The position numbers and the translations under genes are program-made. From Diospyros lotus (lineage: Eukaryota > Streptophyta > Magnoliopsida > Ericales > Ebenaceae), in assembly GCF_014633365.1 (NCBI RefSeq), contig NC_068339.1:13787925-13851924 (forward strand): a DNA stretch of 64,000 nt. The letters run 5' to 3'. How positions within the stretch are numbered: the stretch's first letter is position 1; each line of letters starts with the position of its first letter. A model generated the notes under the pieces. That model saw nothing but the letters and a program-made list of their open reading frames with translations, was not told the origin of the DNA and did not search any database. Of this stretch, positions 1-12,900 are shown in pieces.

Positions 1-499
1 TTAAAATTAATTTACAAAATTTATCTTATATTATAATTATTATATATACAGATAATCTTTATGTATATAATATATTTTTATGTAAAAAAAATACCATTAT
101 GTATATCTTAAATTACATAAGATTCATAAATAATAATACCTCTCTCTTCACTGTATCTTATCATTTTGAATGAGGACGTTTTAAACATTAATATAAAATT
201 ATATAATCTAAAATATAGGCAATGATATACTAATGATATTTTGCATAAATTTATAGATTTATATTCATCCGTAGATAAGAATACCTCGGTTAACCAAACG
301 GGCCAGATTTATCCGATGGTGGGTCGCCAATTTGTCACATCAATCGCCACCTGGCACCTGTAACCTGGGGGCGTAGCTAAGCTAACTTCGACTTATGATA
401 CCACCGGTTGAAGTTTACTGCTTCTAAAGTAAAAAAAAAAAAGTTTACTGCTTCACTTGATCGTCTTCTTCCTCTTTTTTCTTCAGAGTGCAGTTGTGC
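1..499. other. Upstream region and probable 5' leader of the leucyl aminopeptidase gene
   Basis: Positions 1-290 are AT-rich with no coding signal. GC content rises from about 290, and a pyrimidine-rich stretch at 451-485 just before the ATG looks like a plant 5' leader. Open frames on both strands here are out of phase with the gene and have no family features. In the reading frame of the ATG at 500, stops occur at 425 and 458, so the protein cannot extend upstream without another exon. No clear TATA box was identified. Confidence 0.5.
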
Positions 500-3400
500 A
501 TGGCTCAATCTCAATCTCTCGGCCTTACTCGTCCTGCTCAAATCGAGTTCTCCAAGGTTTGTCTCTCTGACACTACCCACAGTTTCCGATCTCATCATAT
601 TTTATTTTTTGCACATGGCTTTATCTTTTTTTCCTTATCATTCTAGCCTAAGATTTCTGTTCATGGGTCTCCCTCTCTCAATCAACTGGGAATTTGCGTC
701 CTAAGTTTTTGTGGGTATTGTTCTGATTGAGGATTTGAGTTGCAGTATCATGAATAGGTGACGTTGTTTTATGGGTTTCTGCATGTCTTTCTGAAACCTG
801 TATACTCTTTGTTAGTGTTTTTTGTGTGAAATTTCATAGCTTTTATTGTTGGAAATGAGGTTAAGACGCATGAGATTTGGATAGGACGGTTCGATCACAT
901 GGGGAGACGATTAATAGAGATCTCTTGTAATAAGAGTAGAGAAATAAAATAAGTATTTCGCAAAAGAGTAGAGGCAGATTAATAAAAATTTGATGGGAGA
1001 CACTTAGATATGATATGAGTTCTAAGAGGGCTTTACAGGACCATAGATAGAATTGGTTGACAAGCTAGAATTCATGCATATTTTGTTGTTATTGTTTGAA
1101 TTGCTTCATTATTTATTGCTATTTAGTTCGATTGAACTGACGTTGGATGCTTGCCTATGTGCTCTGAAAACCTTGAAAGATCTCTTTTGCCGCAAGGGAG
1201 GTCAATTTGGTGGAGTGGAAAGGAGATGTACTTGCAGTAGGTGTTACAGAGAAAGACGTGGTTAAAGATGAAAACTCAAAATTCCAAAACTCAATCCTGG
1301 AGAAACTTGATTCCAGTTTGGGTGGTTTGTTGGCTGAAGCTTCCTTAGAGGAAGATTTCACTGGGAAAGCTGGACAATCGATGGTTCTTCGGCTGCCAGG
1401 TCTTGGGGCAAAGAGGATTGGGTTGATTGGGCTTGGACAGCGCGTATCAGCTCCAGCTACCTATCATAGTCTTGGTGAGACAGTCGCTGTTGCAGCAAAG
1501 GCTACTCGGGCAAGTCATGTTGGCATTGTGCTTGCTTCTTCCGAGGGGCTTTCTGCTGATTCAAAGCTTAAGTCTGTTTCAGCAATAGCATCCGGTACTC
1601 ATTTCTTCCCTCTATTGTGCAATAAGGACCTCCCAAGTGCATGTGATTCCCTGCTTTGCACTTTTTTGTATGCAGTCTTACTCTTGCTTTGCCAAGAGCC
1701 TGCTTTCATAACTCAAACCCCTAATGTTCCAATTACAAAGGAGCAACCTTAAGTAATGTTGCTACTAAGGCTCACCCTCTTTATTGTTCAGTGTTGACAT
1801 TAATATAATAACACACTTGGGATATATAATGGGGTTAAGCTTGGTGGAATGACTTGTTTTGATAGGAATGGTGCTGGGGATTTATGAAGATAACAGGTTT
1901 AAGTCAGAAACAAAGAATCCAACTCTCAAATCTGTGGATATTCTTGGTCTTGGAACTGGACCTGATCTGGAGAAGAAGCTCAAGTACACGGAAGATGTTT
2001 GCTCTGGGATAATTTTTGGGAAAGAGCTGGTAAATGCACCTGCCAATGTACTCACTCCTGGTTCGTAGGCTTCCTTATTTTCTTCTCTTCTTAGTAATTT
2101 CAGAATGTATTCTTCAGTGTACATTTTTCACTTTCATGTAACGTACTAATGTTTCCATAGTAGCATTTTTATTCCCACCAGTGTACTATTTGTTGCTTAT
2201 ATTGGTATTTCCTACAAAGTAAAATGGCCAACATTATTTTTCTACTTGCACATGCCAGGGGTGCTGGCAGAAGAGGCTTCAAAAATTGCCTTAATGTACA
2301 GTGATGTTCTTTCTGCGACAATTTTGGATGCTGAGCAATGCAAGGAATTGAAAATGGGCTCCTACCTTGGAGTTGCTGCTGCTTCAGCCAATCCTCCACG
2401 TTTCATCCATTTATGTTACAAACCGCCAAGTGGGCCTGTTAAAACCAAGTTGGCATTGGTGGGAAAGGGATTGACTTTTGACAGGTAATTGGTTCCATGC
2501 TTCTATGTCAGATATCTTGTAGTTCAGTCGTCTATTGGAAAGGGGTGAGGTGGCATTGTTGGGAGTCTGTTGCAGTCTATCTGGGTAATGAAATGAACCC
2601 TGCATCATTAGGGCATGTACTGAATAGAGATTCTTTATTGCATGGCAAGTATGGGTGCTACTGATCATTGATTTGCTTTTTTGTTTTGGTTGAATTTGCA
2701 GTCTCTGTTTTCTTTGTCCTTTACCATTTGCAATTATAATAGAAGTGTATTCATATACATACGTACATACATACATACATATTTATAAGAAATCAGGAGC
2801 CATTATGACTTCTGCTTATACATGTTTTGCTGGCTCTACATGTTTATAGATTATTAAATTGTTTATCTCTTACAATTGTAGTGGTGGCTACAACATCAAG
2901 ACAGGACCTGGGTGCTTAATTGAGCTCATGAAATTTGATATGGGAGGTGCAGCAGCAGTTTTAGGTGCAGCAAAAGCTCTGGGTCAAATAAAACCTGCTG
3001 GAGTAGAGGTCAGTAATTTTTTATTAACATAATACTTTGTTCCAGTGATGAACCATATCCTAATAGTTTCAGTTTCATGTTCTCCTTCACCCAAAAAACC
3101 CAACCCCCCATGTTCTTATTTGTGTCCTTAATTTTGAAACTATGAGAAACTAAGTCTTATAGTCTATGTATGGTTTTGTAAGGTATCTTTTACTTGCAGG
3201 TTCATTTTATTATTGCAGCTTGTGAGAATATGATTAGTGGAACAGGAATGAGACCTGGGGACATTGTGACAGCCTCAAATGGCAAGACAATTGAGGTAAG
3301 TTATTCTGTCTGCCAAGAAGCATATCTGTAAGTCAGCTTATAAGAAATTGGATGACTTATTGTAACTACTGCAATTCTAAATATTTTTGTTATGACATTC

Positions 3401-6400
3401 TTTTTCTGGTAAAGAAAGGCTAAAAGATAACTTCAATTTGACTCTATTTTTAATCCTTAACTTGATGCCTATAATTGTGATGTACTTTTTTTTTTGTAGG
3501 TAAAATTTATTGTGATATACTTTGGAACCGCTATTACAGTACCAACAAAATTACTTTCTATGCAAATCTATCATAATAGCTTTTGAAAACTACCATTGGT
3601 TCTTCTGTATGATTCTATTCTACCATTGTTATTCTTTCTATATGAAAATTCTACTTTATATGTGTAAATATAATATTGGTACTTTTTAATTGCTAAAGAA
3701 TGAGAGACTATACTAATCTAAATTGCAGTCCCGCCGATGAAAAAGAAGTCAAAGATAAAGAATATAATTTAAGAACAGATGCAAGAAGTCATTCTCAGAT
3801 GACGTTGTCCAAATTGGAACCATAATTAATATCGACATAGTATTTATCTACAAATTCTGTTTCTTGGATGATGTTACTCTTATTATGGCATTGGGCATGT
3901 TAAGCATGATCTCCTTGGTTTTCTGTTTTCCTAATCCGTGGGGAGTATCTTTTATATATTACCCTCATGAAACCCCCCATCAGAGCTTTTTGCACTGAAC
4001 TGCCTCTTGTTTAAATGATTAATATATTTCTTAAATTTGCTTTGATGTATTGCTGCAGGTCAACAATACTGATGCTGAGGGCAGACTTACACTGGCAGAT
4101 GCTTTAGTATATGCCTGTAACCAAGGTGTTGAGAAGGTATTATCTAAGTATAGTGAAATAATAGATCTTAATGATACTAATTACAGGAAAGACACTCTTT
4201 GTTCTCTGTTTCATATGGTTAAAAAAAACTCATTGAGAATTCCTTGTCTTGACTGAGTGAGAACTTCTGTGTGGGTACAGAAGCTTGAACTTGGACAGTA
4301 GTCCGCAACTGGGATGGACTAAATAAGGTTTAGTGTGATGCTACAGGGAGTGTATCTGAAGATGGGACCCCCTCCTTTGTGTTTATATGAGAAGCATCAT
4401 TCTGTCTCGTTCTTCCTCTGATCTACCAAGTGACTAATGCACTAGTCTCTATAAAATGATCCATTGTGCTTATCCCTGAATTTGCCAGATTTTCAGGAAT
4501 TAATTCATTTTCTGAAACATCAGTTCTTTGATAAATGATACAATGACCCCATAATAATATTTATGGATCTGACACAGACTAGCCATTTTAGAATTTTGGG
4601 GGATTCTGACAAAAAAGTCACTTGGTTGTTCACTGTTTGTAAATCTTTGGAAGAGTTTGCTCCATTTTGAAATGTCAGTTTGGTTTTTGAGTTGCAGTTA
4701 CAAAAATGCTGAATTTTTCTGCAGATAGTTGACTTAGCAACATTAACTGGTGCCTGCGTAGTTGCTCTTGGACCCTCAATTGCAGGTATACATGCTTCTA
4801 AAAATTTCCCCACTATATGAGTGATGAATTTGGTTTATGGAAATATCCTCCCTGATTGAAATCATCTGGATGTCTAGAATTATAAAATCTGCTGGTAACA
4901 TATCTGGGAAAACAGCCAATGAATTCAAGGTGAATAAATAAGATACTTTGTCATAGGAGAACCTCATGATGATGATAGTACTTGAATTGTTAGAATTGTA
5001 TATAATATCACCGTGCCATTTAAAGTTTGGAATTGTAATACGGCGGCTTCTGGAATAATTTTTGTTTAGATTATTTGGGATTGCTTTTAGTGAGGGACCA
5101 TTGATATGATACAATAATGCCAATTGCAATTAAACTTTTGAGTGAAAGGGCAGACCACACTAAAATTGAGAACCCCATTTGACCATTTTTCTTGATGGAA
5201 TTCCCATCTTCAATGAACAGGTGTCTTTACGCCTAATGATGACCTTGCAACGGAGGTGCTTGCAGCTTCTGAGATCAGTGGCGAAAAACTTTGGAGAATG
5301 CCTTTGGAAGAGAGCTATTGGGAGTTCATGAAATCTGGAGTAGCTGATATGGTCAATACTGGTGGTCGTCAAGGTGGTGCCATCAATGCTGCACTTTTCT
5401 TGAAACAGGTTAGTCATTTGACAGTCCTCTAATTTAATTCTTGTTGCAAATATTTGCCATAGAGCATTAAAGTGAAAGTGTGCCACCTCCTCCTTTCTAG
5501 TAATTTTTGTTTTTGTTTAAAAGAATTAGATGTTTGACCCTAGAATGGCCCTAGACAATTTTCCACCCTGTCAATTAATCATCTTTTAAGGTTTTTTCTT
5601 GTCTTTCTTTCTCAGATATCAGTTAACTCCACTTCCATTTAAGCCAAATTCTAAGCAATTTACATTTTGCAAAAGTAACAACCTGATGGAGCTTCAAAAG
5701 GTGGGAACACCAATTTGAGTCTTCCATTTGTGTAGTGTGGGTTAGCTGCTTGAAGTCCTCATAGTGCACTCTCCCTCAAAGTGAAAGATCATTTAGCCAT
5801 GTGGCACGATTCCCACCTCTGACTCACCTCAAGTAATGAGCCCCATATCCTGCCCCACGGGGCTTGAGAACACCCTGATTGGAGTGAAACACACGAGCCT
5901 AAGCCAATCCAACAACCGTCTGCTTGCCTCAATCATGAAGATGCTTGAGGGGTTGGCTTGGCTTAATCAGTCACCCCCCCTCCAGCCTGAATGTTCTTCG
6001 ACTAAAGTTCAAACCTAATTTGTGATATGAGCCTGGATGCCTCCTCTAGCACAAGAGAGGATGTGGCATGGCAAACATCTATGTTGACCAGCTAAAGGGA
6101 AAGAGGAAGTTCTCCATCATTAACCTTCATGATAGTCTGTCATGTTGGGATCATTATGAAAGGACAATACGGCTGCTCAGTGTGAGACCTATAATATAAC
6201 AGTGTGCCAGTCCCTGATGTTTCACACCTTGTCCTTAATAGATGAGCCAAGGTTCCCTATAAAAGGCATCTGCCGGTCCCTGAGAGGGCAGTAGGCCAGT
6301 GATGGAGGCAGGTGTGGGCACTTGAATTTATATTAATACATTTTTATAATTTCATCATATATAATATAAGTTTTCATATAGTATTTAAAGTTTTTATTTA

Positions 6401-7842
6401 TAATTATTGTAAAGTTGGCCTCCAATGTTTGATAATAAGGAAGAAATGAGTGCAATAGCTTTGTAAAAATAAGACCCAAACCTGATGCTAAGAAAAAATA
6501 AGTGGAGAGATTAAGGGGTTGTTTGGCTTTGAGTTTCCATCCAAGATGAGTTGAGTGGGGCTGAAGACCAAAATTTTGTGTTTGGTAAAATCTCACTCTT
6601 CCAACTCAACCCAAGGTCAGGTGAGTTTCATGGCCGCAACTCAACCTCACAATTTTAGTGAGGTTGAGTTTGAGAGAAACAATACGCTCTCCTTTTTTTT
6701 ATATTGCAATTTTGTCCTTCTATAATAACTAAAACAAATATTTATATATACTCTTCTTACTTTTTTACCTACTATATATATATATATATATAGAAAACAT
6801 ATTTTAACAAATATATTTATTTTCATATTACTTTTAAATATTCTTATAATATAGATGTACTAATTATATATTCTTTAATCACAAATATTGAGTTATGCAC
6901 AATTGATAATGGGAAGTAAAAAAAATTAATCAAACTTTATGTATAGTTGATTGAAGGAAATAAAGAACATAATTTTAATTGATTTTTGGTTTTATATTTA
7001 AAATTATAAATCATTTTAACTTACATGTATATATATATATAATATTCATAATAATAGCTTTATATACTATTTTGCTTTCTTAACTCACCTTAACTTAGCT
7101 AATTTACCAAATACTTTTTTGTAATCATACTCGCCTCACCTCAACACATTAAACTCAACTCACTTCATGCCCAAATGAACCCTCGATATCACACTAACAC
7201 ACCACTTTTATACCCACATATAACTTAACAGATAAATGTATCCAATCACTCTTTGACTGTTCTAGTGGCCAAAATGGAAGAAAATTGTTCAGTAGTCTCA
7301 TAAAATCCTTGTGGCCCACAGTGCGAAATACAAGTTGTGTTTAAGTTCTTTCCAGGGTTTGGAAAGATAGCCTGAAAGCTTATTTCAGGAGCCTGTAACC
7401 TGGAAAATATTGTTAACAGATCGATGAAGCAATTATTCATGTGCCACTGCTTGAATGCCAACCAATTGGCATGCCACCATACTAGATGTTACTTATGGAA
7501 GTCTCCGGAATTGCCTGTCATTTCCCAATTCATGAATGCCATGGATTGGAAGAACTACTTTGCACGGTGGCTTTCATGTTGGATGCACCTTAATCTAGCC
7601 ATTCAAACTTAAAGAACTTTCTGTTAGACTTTACATACTGGTTCATTATCTTGGACAAGTTTTATTGGCTAAAAGTACACAGGAATTCTGATGTTGCATG
7701 TGCTTTTCTGCAGTTCGTCGATGAGAAGGTTCAATGGATGCATATCGACATGGCAGGCCCCGTCGTGAGCGAAAAGACGAAGACTGCAACCGGCTTCGGC
7801 ATTTCAACTCTTGTGGAATGGGTTCTGAAATGCTCCACCTGA
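500..7842 (+). CDS. LAP1: Leucine aminopeptidase, cytosolic LAP1-like (M17 family), 10 exons, 516 aa
   Basis: Coding exons read from splice sites: 500-556, 1201-1594, 1866-2060, 2259-2484, 2882-3008, 3200-3295, 4059-4136, 4725-4785, 5221-5408, 7714-7842 (TGA); total 1551 nt. M17 aminopeptidases are hexameric two-metal enzymes that remove N-terminal Leu and similar residues from peptides. The signature KGLTFDSGG lies at about residues 285-293 (metal ligands K285 and D290), catalytic K297 in YNIKTG, D310 in KFDMGG, and NTDAEGRL at 368-375 (D370 and E372 metal ligands, R374 catalytic). The C-terminal HIDMAGP block is in the last exon. Length and start ([12 protein letters not shown]) resemble Arabidopsis cytosolic LAP1 rather than the chloroplast isoforms; there is no transit peptide and an in-frame stop lies just upstream. 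The usual WN after AGPV is VS here, a mild oddity. All junctions are GT-AG and in phase, so the gene looks functional. Confidence 0.95.
5409..7713 (+). other. Intron 9 of the aminopeptidase gene, 2.3 kb, repeat-bearing
   Basis: This is by far the largest intron of the gene; the others are about 190-760 bp. No coding potential of the family is seen in it. It contains a candidate MITE (separate entry) and, at about 5640-6320, moderately GC-rich repetitive-looking DNA of unknown origin. The acceptor at 7712-7713 follows a good pyrimidine tract and restores the reading frame into the last exon. Confidence 0.7.
6515..7185. mobile_element. Candidate MITE in aminopeptidase intron 9
   Basis: A roughly 670-bp AT-rich segment has imperfect inverted ends. 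The left end reads GGGGTTGTTTGGC; the right end reads, on the other strand, GAGGGTTCATTTGGGC. Both ends are followed inward by related GAGTTGAGT/GTGAGTTGAG motifs. The ends resemble those of plant hAT- or Harbinger-type miniature elements. No clean target-site duplication was found, so superfamily and exact borders are uncertain. Confidence 0.5.
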
Positions 7843-9854
7843 CCTACCGGGGCAGCCTGGACTCAACAGTGTCTGAGAAACGGGGCAATCTATAGTGGGT
7901 GATGTGATGGGTAAAAAGGGCATTAGATGAATAAAAATGGATGCCGTGAGCTGAGGAATTGGTTGTTTCCAATATCGTTTCACTAAATTATGGCTGTTTC
8001 TTAAACATTAGTAATTCTGTGCTTGGTAGTTAGTACACTATTGTGATATAAATATAATATCAGTACCGATCGCCTATTGTGACCCCCAAAAGTTGGTCTG
8101 TTGGTAAGATAATGATCTGTTGGTCTGTTGCTTCAATCATACGAATCCCTGCTGTAGCAATATGCAGCACAGCAGGCAGGTGAAGGGCCCGGGTTGGGGC
8201 CGACGGCCCGGAGGGGTCGCGGTCACGCAATGACATATGGTTACTTTACTCATAAAGTTTAGTAGTGCGTTTTACGTAATAAGAAGTTATTATACATATT
8301 CAACGAATTCACCCGATGTACAAACCAGTGGCGCCGCTTCACGTGGAGGAAAAATGTACATCCACAGCAGTAACATGATATTAATATCTTTGCATTACAA
8401 ACGTAGCTGGGGAGGACAGAGTTGTTTATGCATTGATACGGCTCATTTCTCTCTCTTTTTTTTTCATTTTATAATAAAAATCGTGACATAATGTAAAACT
8501 ATACTCGTTGCGAGGATAATGGACTGACGTATGTATTTAATTAATCCAAATTAGTGTGGGAAAAAATGAAATTATTGTTGGAAGGTAATTCAATCAAAAC
8601 TATAATTAATATTATTTCTTCGAGCAAAATGCAAAGGGGGGAATGTTCAAACAAAGCTAATTTAATAGTGTTTGAATTAATTTATTTTAAGTTAAAATTT
8701 ATTTTTTAAATAGATTTTTTTTTACTTGTAAGTTGACATTGGTTTTGATTGTAAGTGGATCAAGATTTAGTCAAATAAATTTAAGAGGAGACTCGAAGAG
8801 AAATTTTGAAAAAAAATTAGAGGGAGACTTTAAGAGAAAAAGATTTGAAATAAAATGATCAAGTCAACGAATATATATTAACCAAATTATGAAATTCACA
8901 AAGTACAAATTCAAAAGTTAAAGATAAAATATAAAAATAAAGTCTCATATGAAAAAGTTTTAGTAGACCCTCTCAAATAAGAGTTTTCTAAGAGGGTCTT
9001 GATAAACTCTCAGAGAAGGAGTTTCGAGAGAGTTATAAGATCTCTTAAAAAAGTCTCTTAAGAGATATTATCAAAAATCAAAGCGCAAATAGATATTTTA
9101 AAATTTTCTTTAACAATCACAAAATAATAAGATTTATTTATACAAGTTCAAATTTTAGTCGATTTCAAAATAATAAGGATGATCACAACAATTCTCCAAC
9201 ACCTATTTATCTTTAGTTCACAAAAGTTAAGTCATTTTCTTCTCACAAAAAAACTCTTCTATTTTGATTTTTTTTTCTATTCTCTTGATTGTTTTTTCTC
9301 CTTATAAATTCTCACCAGGTGACAATGATTCCTCTACATCCAAATTCTATTATTATATATAGGCAAGAACAAATTTTAATTGTTATAAATATTTCATGAA
9401 AATCATTTTTAACAATAAATGGAGTCAGAAATCAATTGCATGGTTAAGATTGGGTAAAGGTTAGATCAAGAGTTGTTTGCCCACATATATTGGGAAGAAT
9501 GTATTTTGTAATTTCTCGTGTACAAGTTGAGTAATCAGATAAGTAATATATTAGTATTAATTTAGTGAGTTGCAAGTTCAATTTTTACGCAAAAATCAAA
9601 TACTTAGCATGTAATTTATCTCTTCTAACGTAATCAAGAATACAAACACCAAAAAATACGTAAAAACTATCATCTTAAGAATGTATTTTGTAATATTGAT
9701 AATCAAGACATGAAATCTCATTGAAGATAATTGTAAAATATAATTATTTAATGCGAAACTTCAATTATTCAACTGCTTGTAACCAGAAGTATAATGCGCT
9801 GGGGATAATATACTATAAAAAACTGGCGCCGGTCAACCGGAGGTCCTCTACGGG
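7843..9854. other. Intergenic region between aminopeptidase and first TMN gene
   Basis: The aminopeptidase 3' UTR probably occupies the first 150-250 bases. A short GC-rich patch lies at about 8150-8230. The remainder is AT-rich. At 8940-9070 several short inverted repeats built on CTCTTAAGAG-type sequences occur, including a 9-bp perfect stem (8965-8973 with 8991-8999). No gene was recognised. Confidence 0.6.
8965..8999. repeat. Short inverted repeat (9-bp stem)
   Basis: AGACCCTCT at 8965-8973 is exactly complementary to AGAGGGTCT at 8991-8999, with a 17-base loop. More CTCTTAAGAG-type half-palindromes follow to about 9070. This could be the end of a degraded element; no function is evident. 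Confidence 0.5.
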
Positions 9855-9860
9855 TTATAT

Positions 9861-9863
<3 letters not shown>
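9855..9863 (+). promoter_or_regulatory. Probable TATA box of TMN copy A
   Basis: TTATATATA lies 57 bases upstream of the ATG and is followed at once by an (AG)15 repeat (9865-9894). Transcription would start within or just after the repeat, giving a leader of about 30 bases. Inferred from sequence only. Confidence 0.5.

Positions 9864-9864
<1 letters not shown>

Positions 9865-9894
<30 letters not shown>
9865..9894 (+). repeat. (AG)n microsatellite in leader of TMN copy A
   Basis: Uninterrupted AG dinucleotide repeat, 30 bases, between the TATA-like motif and the start codon. The corresponding region of copy B (about 15800-15836) is only weakly GA-rich, so the tract differs in length between the two paralogues. 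Confidence 0.9.
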
Positions 9895-9895
<1 letters not shown>

Positions 9896-9919
9896 ATAGT
9901 CGGATCTGTTCTCTCTCGA

Positions 9920-12900
9920 ATGACGATGCCGGTGATACATCGATCTGCTCTGAGATTACATCTGTGGATCTTCGTTTCTCTTCTTCTCTTCTTTATCCGT
10001 GCTTACTCCTACTTCCCCGGCATTGCTCCCGGAGGTTACTGGAAGGCAAGTCTAATGTATTACAAATTTAATTTTGACCTGATTTTTGTGAAGATAGGCT
10101 CTCTGTGTACTCCATGGAGATCCATCCGATCACTGGTTGTTGTATTTGATGAATTTTTACTGTTCATCGTTGTTTCTTACTTATTCAGCGTATTCAGGGT
10201 TTGATAACGATGTCTATGCAATTCAAGAGGTTCGTCGCTAGGTGGCTATATGCATGGAATAAGTTATTCTCGTTTATGCACACTTTTCTTAGTCTAATTA
10301 CACTTGCAATTGGGGGAAGAGACTCCAAATTGCCCGTTAATGCGGTGAAATATCTGCGGATGTAATTAGGTCACGAGCTAGGCGAGCCTTGGTTTTTCTG
10401 TTGAGCAGTAAACTCTGTCCCTTAGCCATAGAAAGAATGCGGATTAACTGCAGCTAACATGATGATGTTTGGCAACTTGGCTTATACTAAACGCATTTCT
10501 GATAGAGATTGCCGTTCTAGAGATCTGTGATTTAAACATTGGAAAGTGCCGGAACTGAAACTTAATTCTGCATTGTGATATTTCCTAGTATATGATTAGT
10601 TAAGTCCTGTATCTATATTATCAAAGAGTTCGGAGGCTTGTGGTTATCTGCATGCCATTCAAAGAATCAATGTTACTTTTGTTCCCTGGAAGAAAGAGTT
10701 TATTCCTGTTATGAACCGAGTTGCTTCCTCTTATGAACTTGCTCAATTTACTGCAGAGTTTCACTTATTTTTGAAATCTCATGGATGGTAGTTTGAATAT
10801 AGATCATTTCAGTCCAATCAAAATGCATATTATCTATATTACGTGAAAAAAGAAGAAATCTTTACTCAACAAAAAAAGAAAAAAAGAAATTCTTTTGTAT
10901 AATTCTCTAGCTTTTGTGCCTACAGAGCACTTTTGGATATCTAGAAGCAGTGTTTTAAAAGGAGAAGGTGACGCATTTTATCTTGGCAGTGCAAGGCGTA
11001 TGCTTTAAAGGCACCGAGTGTAAGTCCTTGAAAATTTGAATTTTTAATATTTAAACATAAAAAATATATTAAAAATATAAAATATAGAAAAAATTACTAG
11101 CAAATGCAAAAATTTTATATAAAAAACAAAACATGACTGAATAAGCACCTTGTAGCGCAATCGTATTACTTATCAAGAATATTGTTTTTGCTAGGACGAA
11201 GTAACAAATAAGAGTGACAAAAGTTTCACCATCCAAAACTATAACATATACAACATATCAAGTCTTTTTATCACTATGTGCAGTCAACTACATGAATTAT
11301 AAATTTCCATCCATTTTTATCTATTGCCATATCTGTAAGGCCCATATACTTATTGCTAATTACTTGATCTTGTCCATAAAATAGACATGATTTAATGATT
11401 AGTAACTACTATTACTAGTAAATCATATTAGTTAAACATAATAAATTCAATGAATCCATTTGAGTCTCTTAGATTTCTACATTGGTTACTTTTTTCTTAT
11501 CATGAGTTTTCTAATCAAAGTCAAAAATGTCTAACCACTATAATTAATGGTAAGAGTACAAAAACGTATTAAAATTTGGATACCTCATTGGACGTATGCT
11601 TATTAGGTTGGGTGTAAAAAGTGAGCCTCACGCATCCAGTGCAATGCCTTTCTTATTGAGGCATTTGCAGGAGACTTGTGCTTTCCACAATTGCCTTGAG
11701 GCAATTTTGCCTCACCTTGCCCTTGATTGCACTTCAACTTTGCCTTTTTAAAACTATATTTATCAGTACAGGAAATTGATATTGATTGGGAAAAAGTAGT
11801 GAAGAGTATTACTAGATTATTGTCTTTCAGATGGGTTATTCCCTTGCAGATATTCTGTGCTACATTTTGATGTCAAATCTAGTTATTGCTGAATTCTTTG
11901 ATGAACCTTTAAGAAATATAGATTTTCTTTATTTGTGGTGCTGAATCCTCAAGCTTGCATGATTTGTGAAATTCTATGTTTGTAAAATATACATACATAT
12001 GTTAAAACGCATGTATACATAGGTATAAATCACATCTTTATGGTTTATAAATCTCAAAATATGTTCTTTTTTGGTTGTTTTTAAAATGTTTTATGCAGGT
12101 TGGTTGTTCAGTAAGCTGAACAGTGGGTCACACATAAACCACTACCATATATTGTTAAGGGATTGAGTCCAAGGGCGATTAATGAGGGCAGTAGCTATTT
12201 CATTGCAAGGAGGAGATGCCTTGTTAGTTCTTCTTTCCTTCCTACCTATGGTGAAACTTAGGGCTCGTTAGAGAGAACCCCACGATCTCTTGCACCAAGT
12301 GCTGGAAGATAATTCTTATTGTTTACCAAACTCTAACAAACTAGAGGGTATTTATAATAACCCTGACCAACGATTTAGGAAATAAACCCAATAAGGAGAA
12401 TAAACTAAATATGAAACTAACTATTCCTATTTAGTTTTTAGGAAATATCCAAATAAGGAGAATCAACTGATAGGAAACTAAATTATTTAGTTTTAGTGAA
12501 TAACCAAATAACCGCAAATCAACTAGATAAGGAAACTAGTCCTCCAAGGAAACTAATCCTTCTTGGTTTTAGGATGCCTCTGGTACACATGGATCGGTTA
12601 CTTTGCTGGCTTGGTTGCTGTAAGGCTCATAACATATATGCTTTCATGTACTAAGCCAGCACTGCTATTATAATTACTTCAGTCCAGGGCAATGATAAGT
12701 TTTATGTCTATTTGTTACAGGGAGACCTTTTGAAGGTTAAAATGGATGAACTGACATCAACAAAGACACAGATTCTACACTCCTACTACTCACTTCCTTA
12801 CTGCAAGCCAAATAAAATAGTTGGCAGTGCAGAAAATTTGGTTGAAGTTCACGGCGATCGTTTTGACACCTCTCCTTATGTGGTTGGTTTCAGTTCCTGA

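Larger units (their letters stand above)
10046..12720 (+). other. Intron 1 of TMN copy A (GC-AG) with inserted repeats
   Basis: The donor is AAG|GCAAGT; only this GC site joins in frame to the acceptor at 12719-12720. The intron carries an inverted-repeat element (10952-11755) and a second segment (about 12160-12630) that is absent from the corresponding intron of copy B. Confidence 0.85.

Noticed and set aside
8085..8230. Possible tRNA-derived SINE (TGTTGGTAAGATAATG, then CGAATCCC) with a GC-rich end
   Set aside because: The A- and B-box matches are weak, no cloverleaf could be drawn, and no poly-A/T tail or target duplication was seen.
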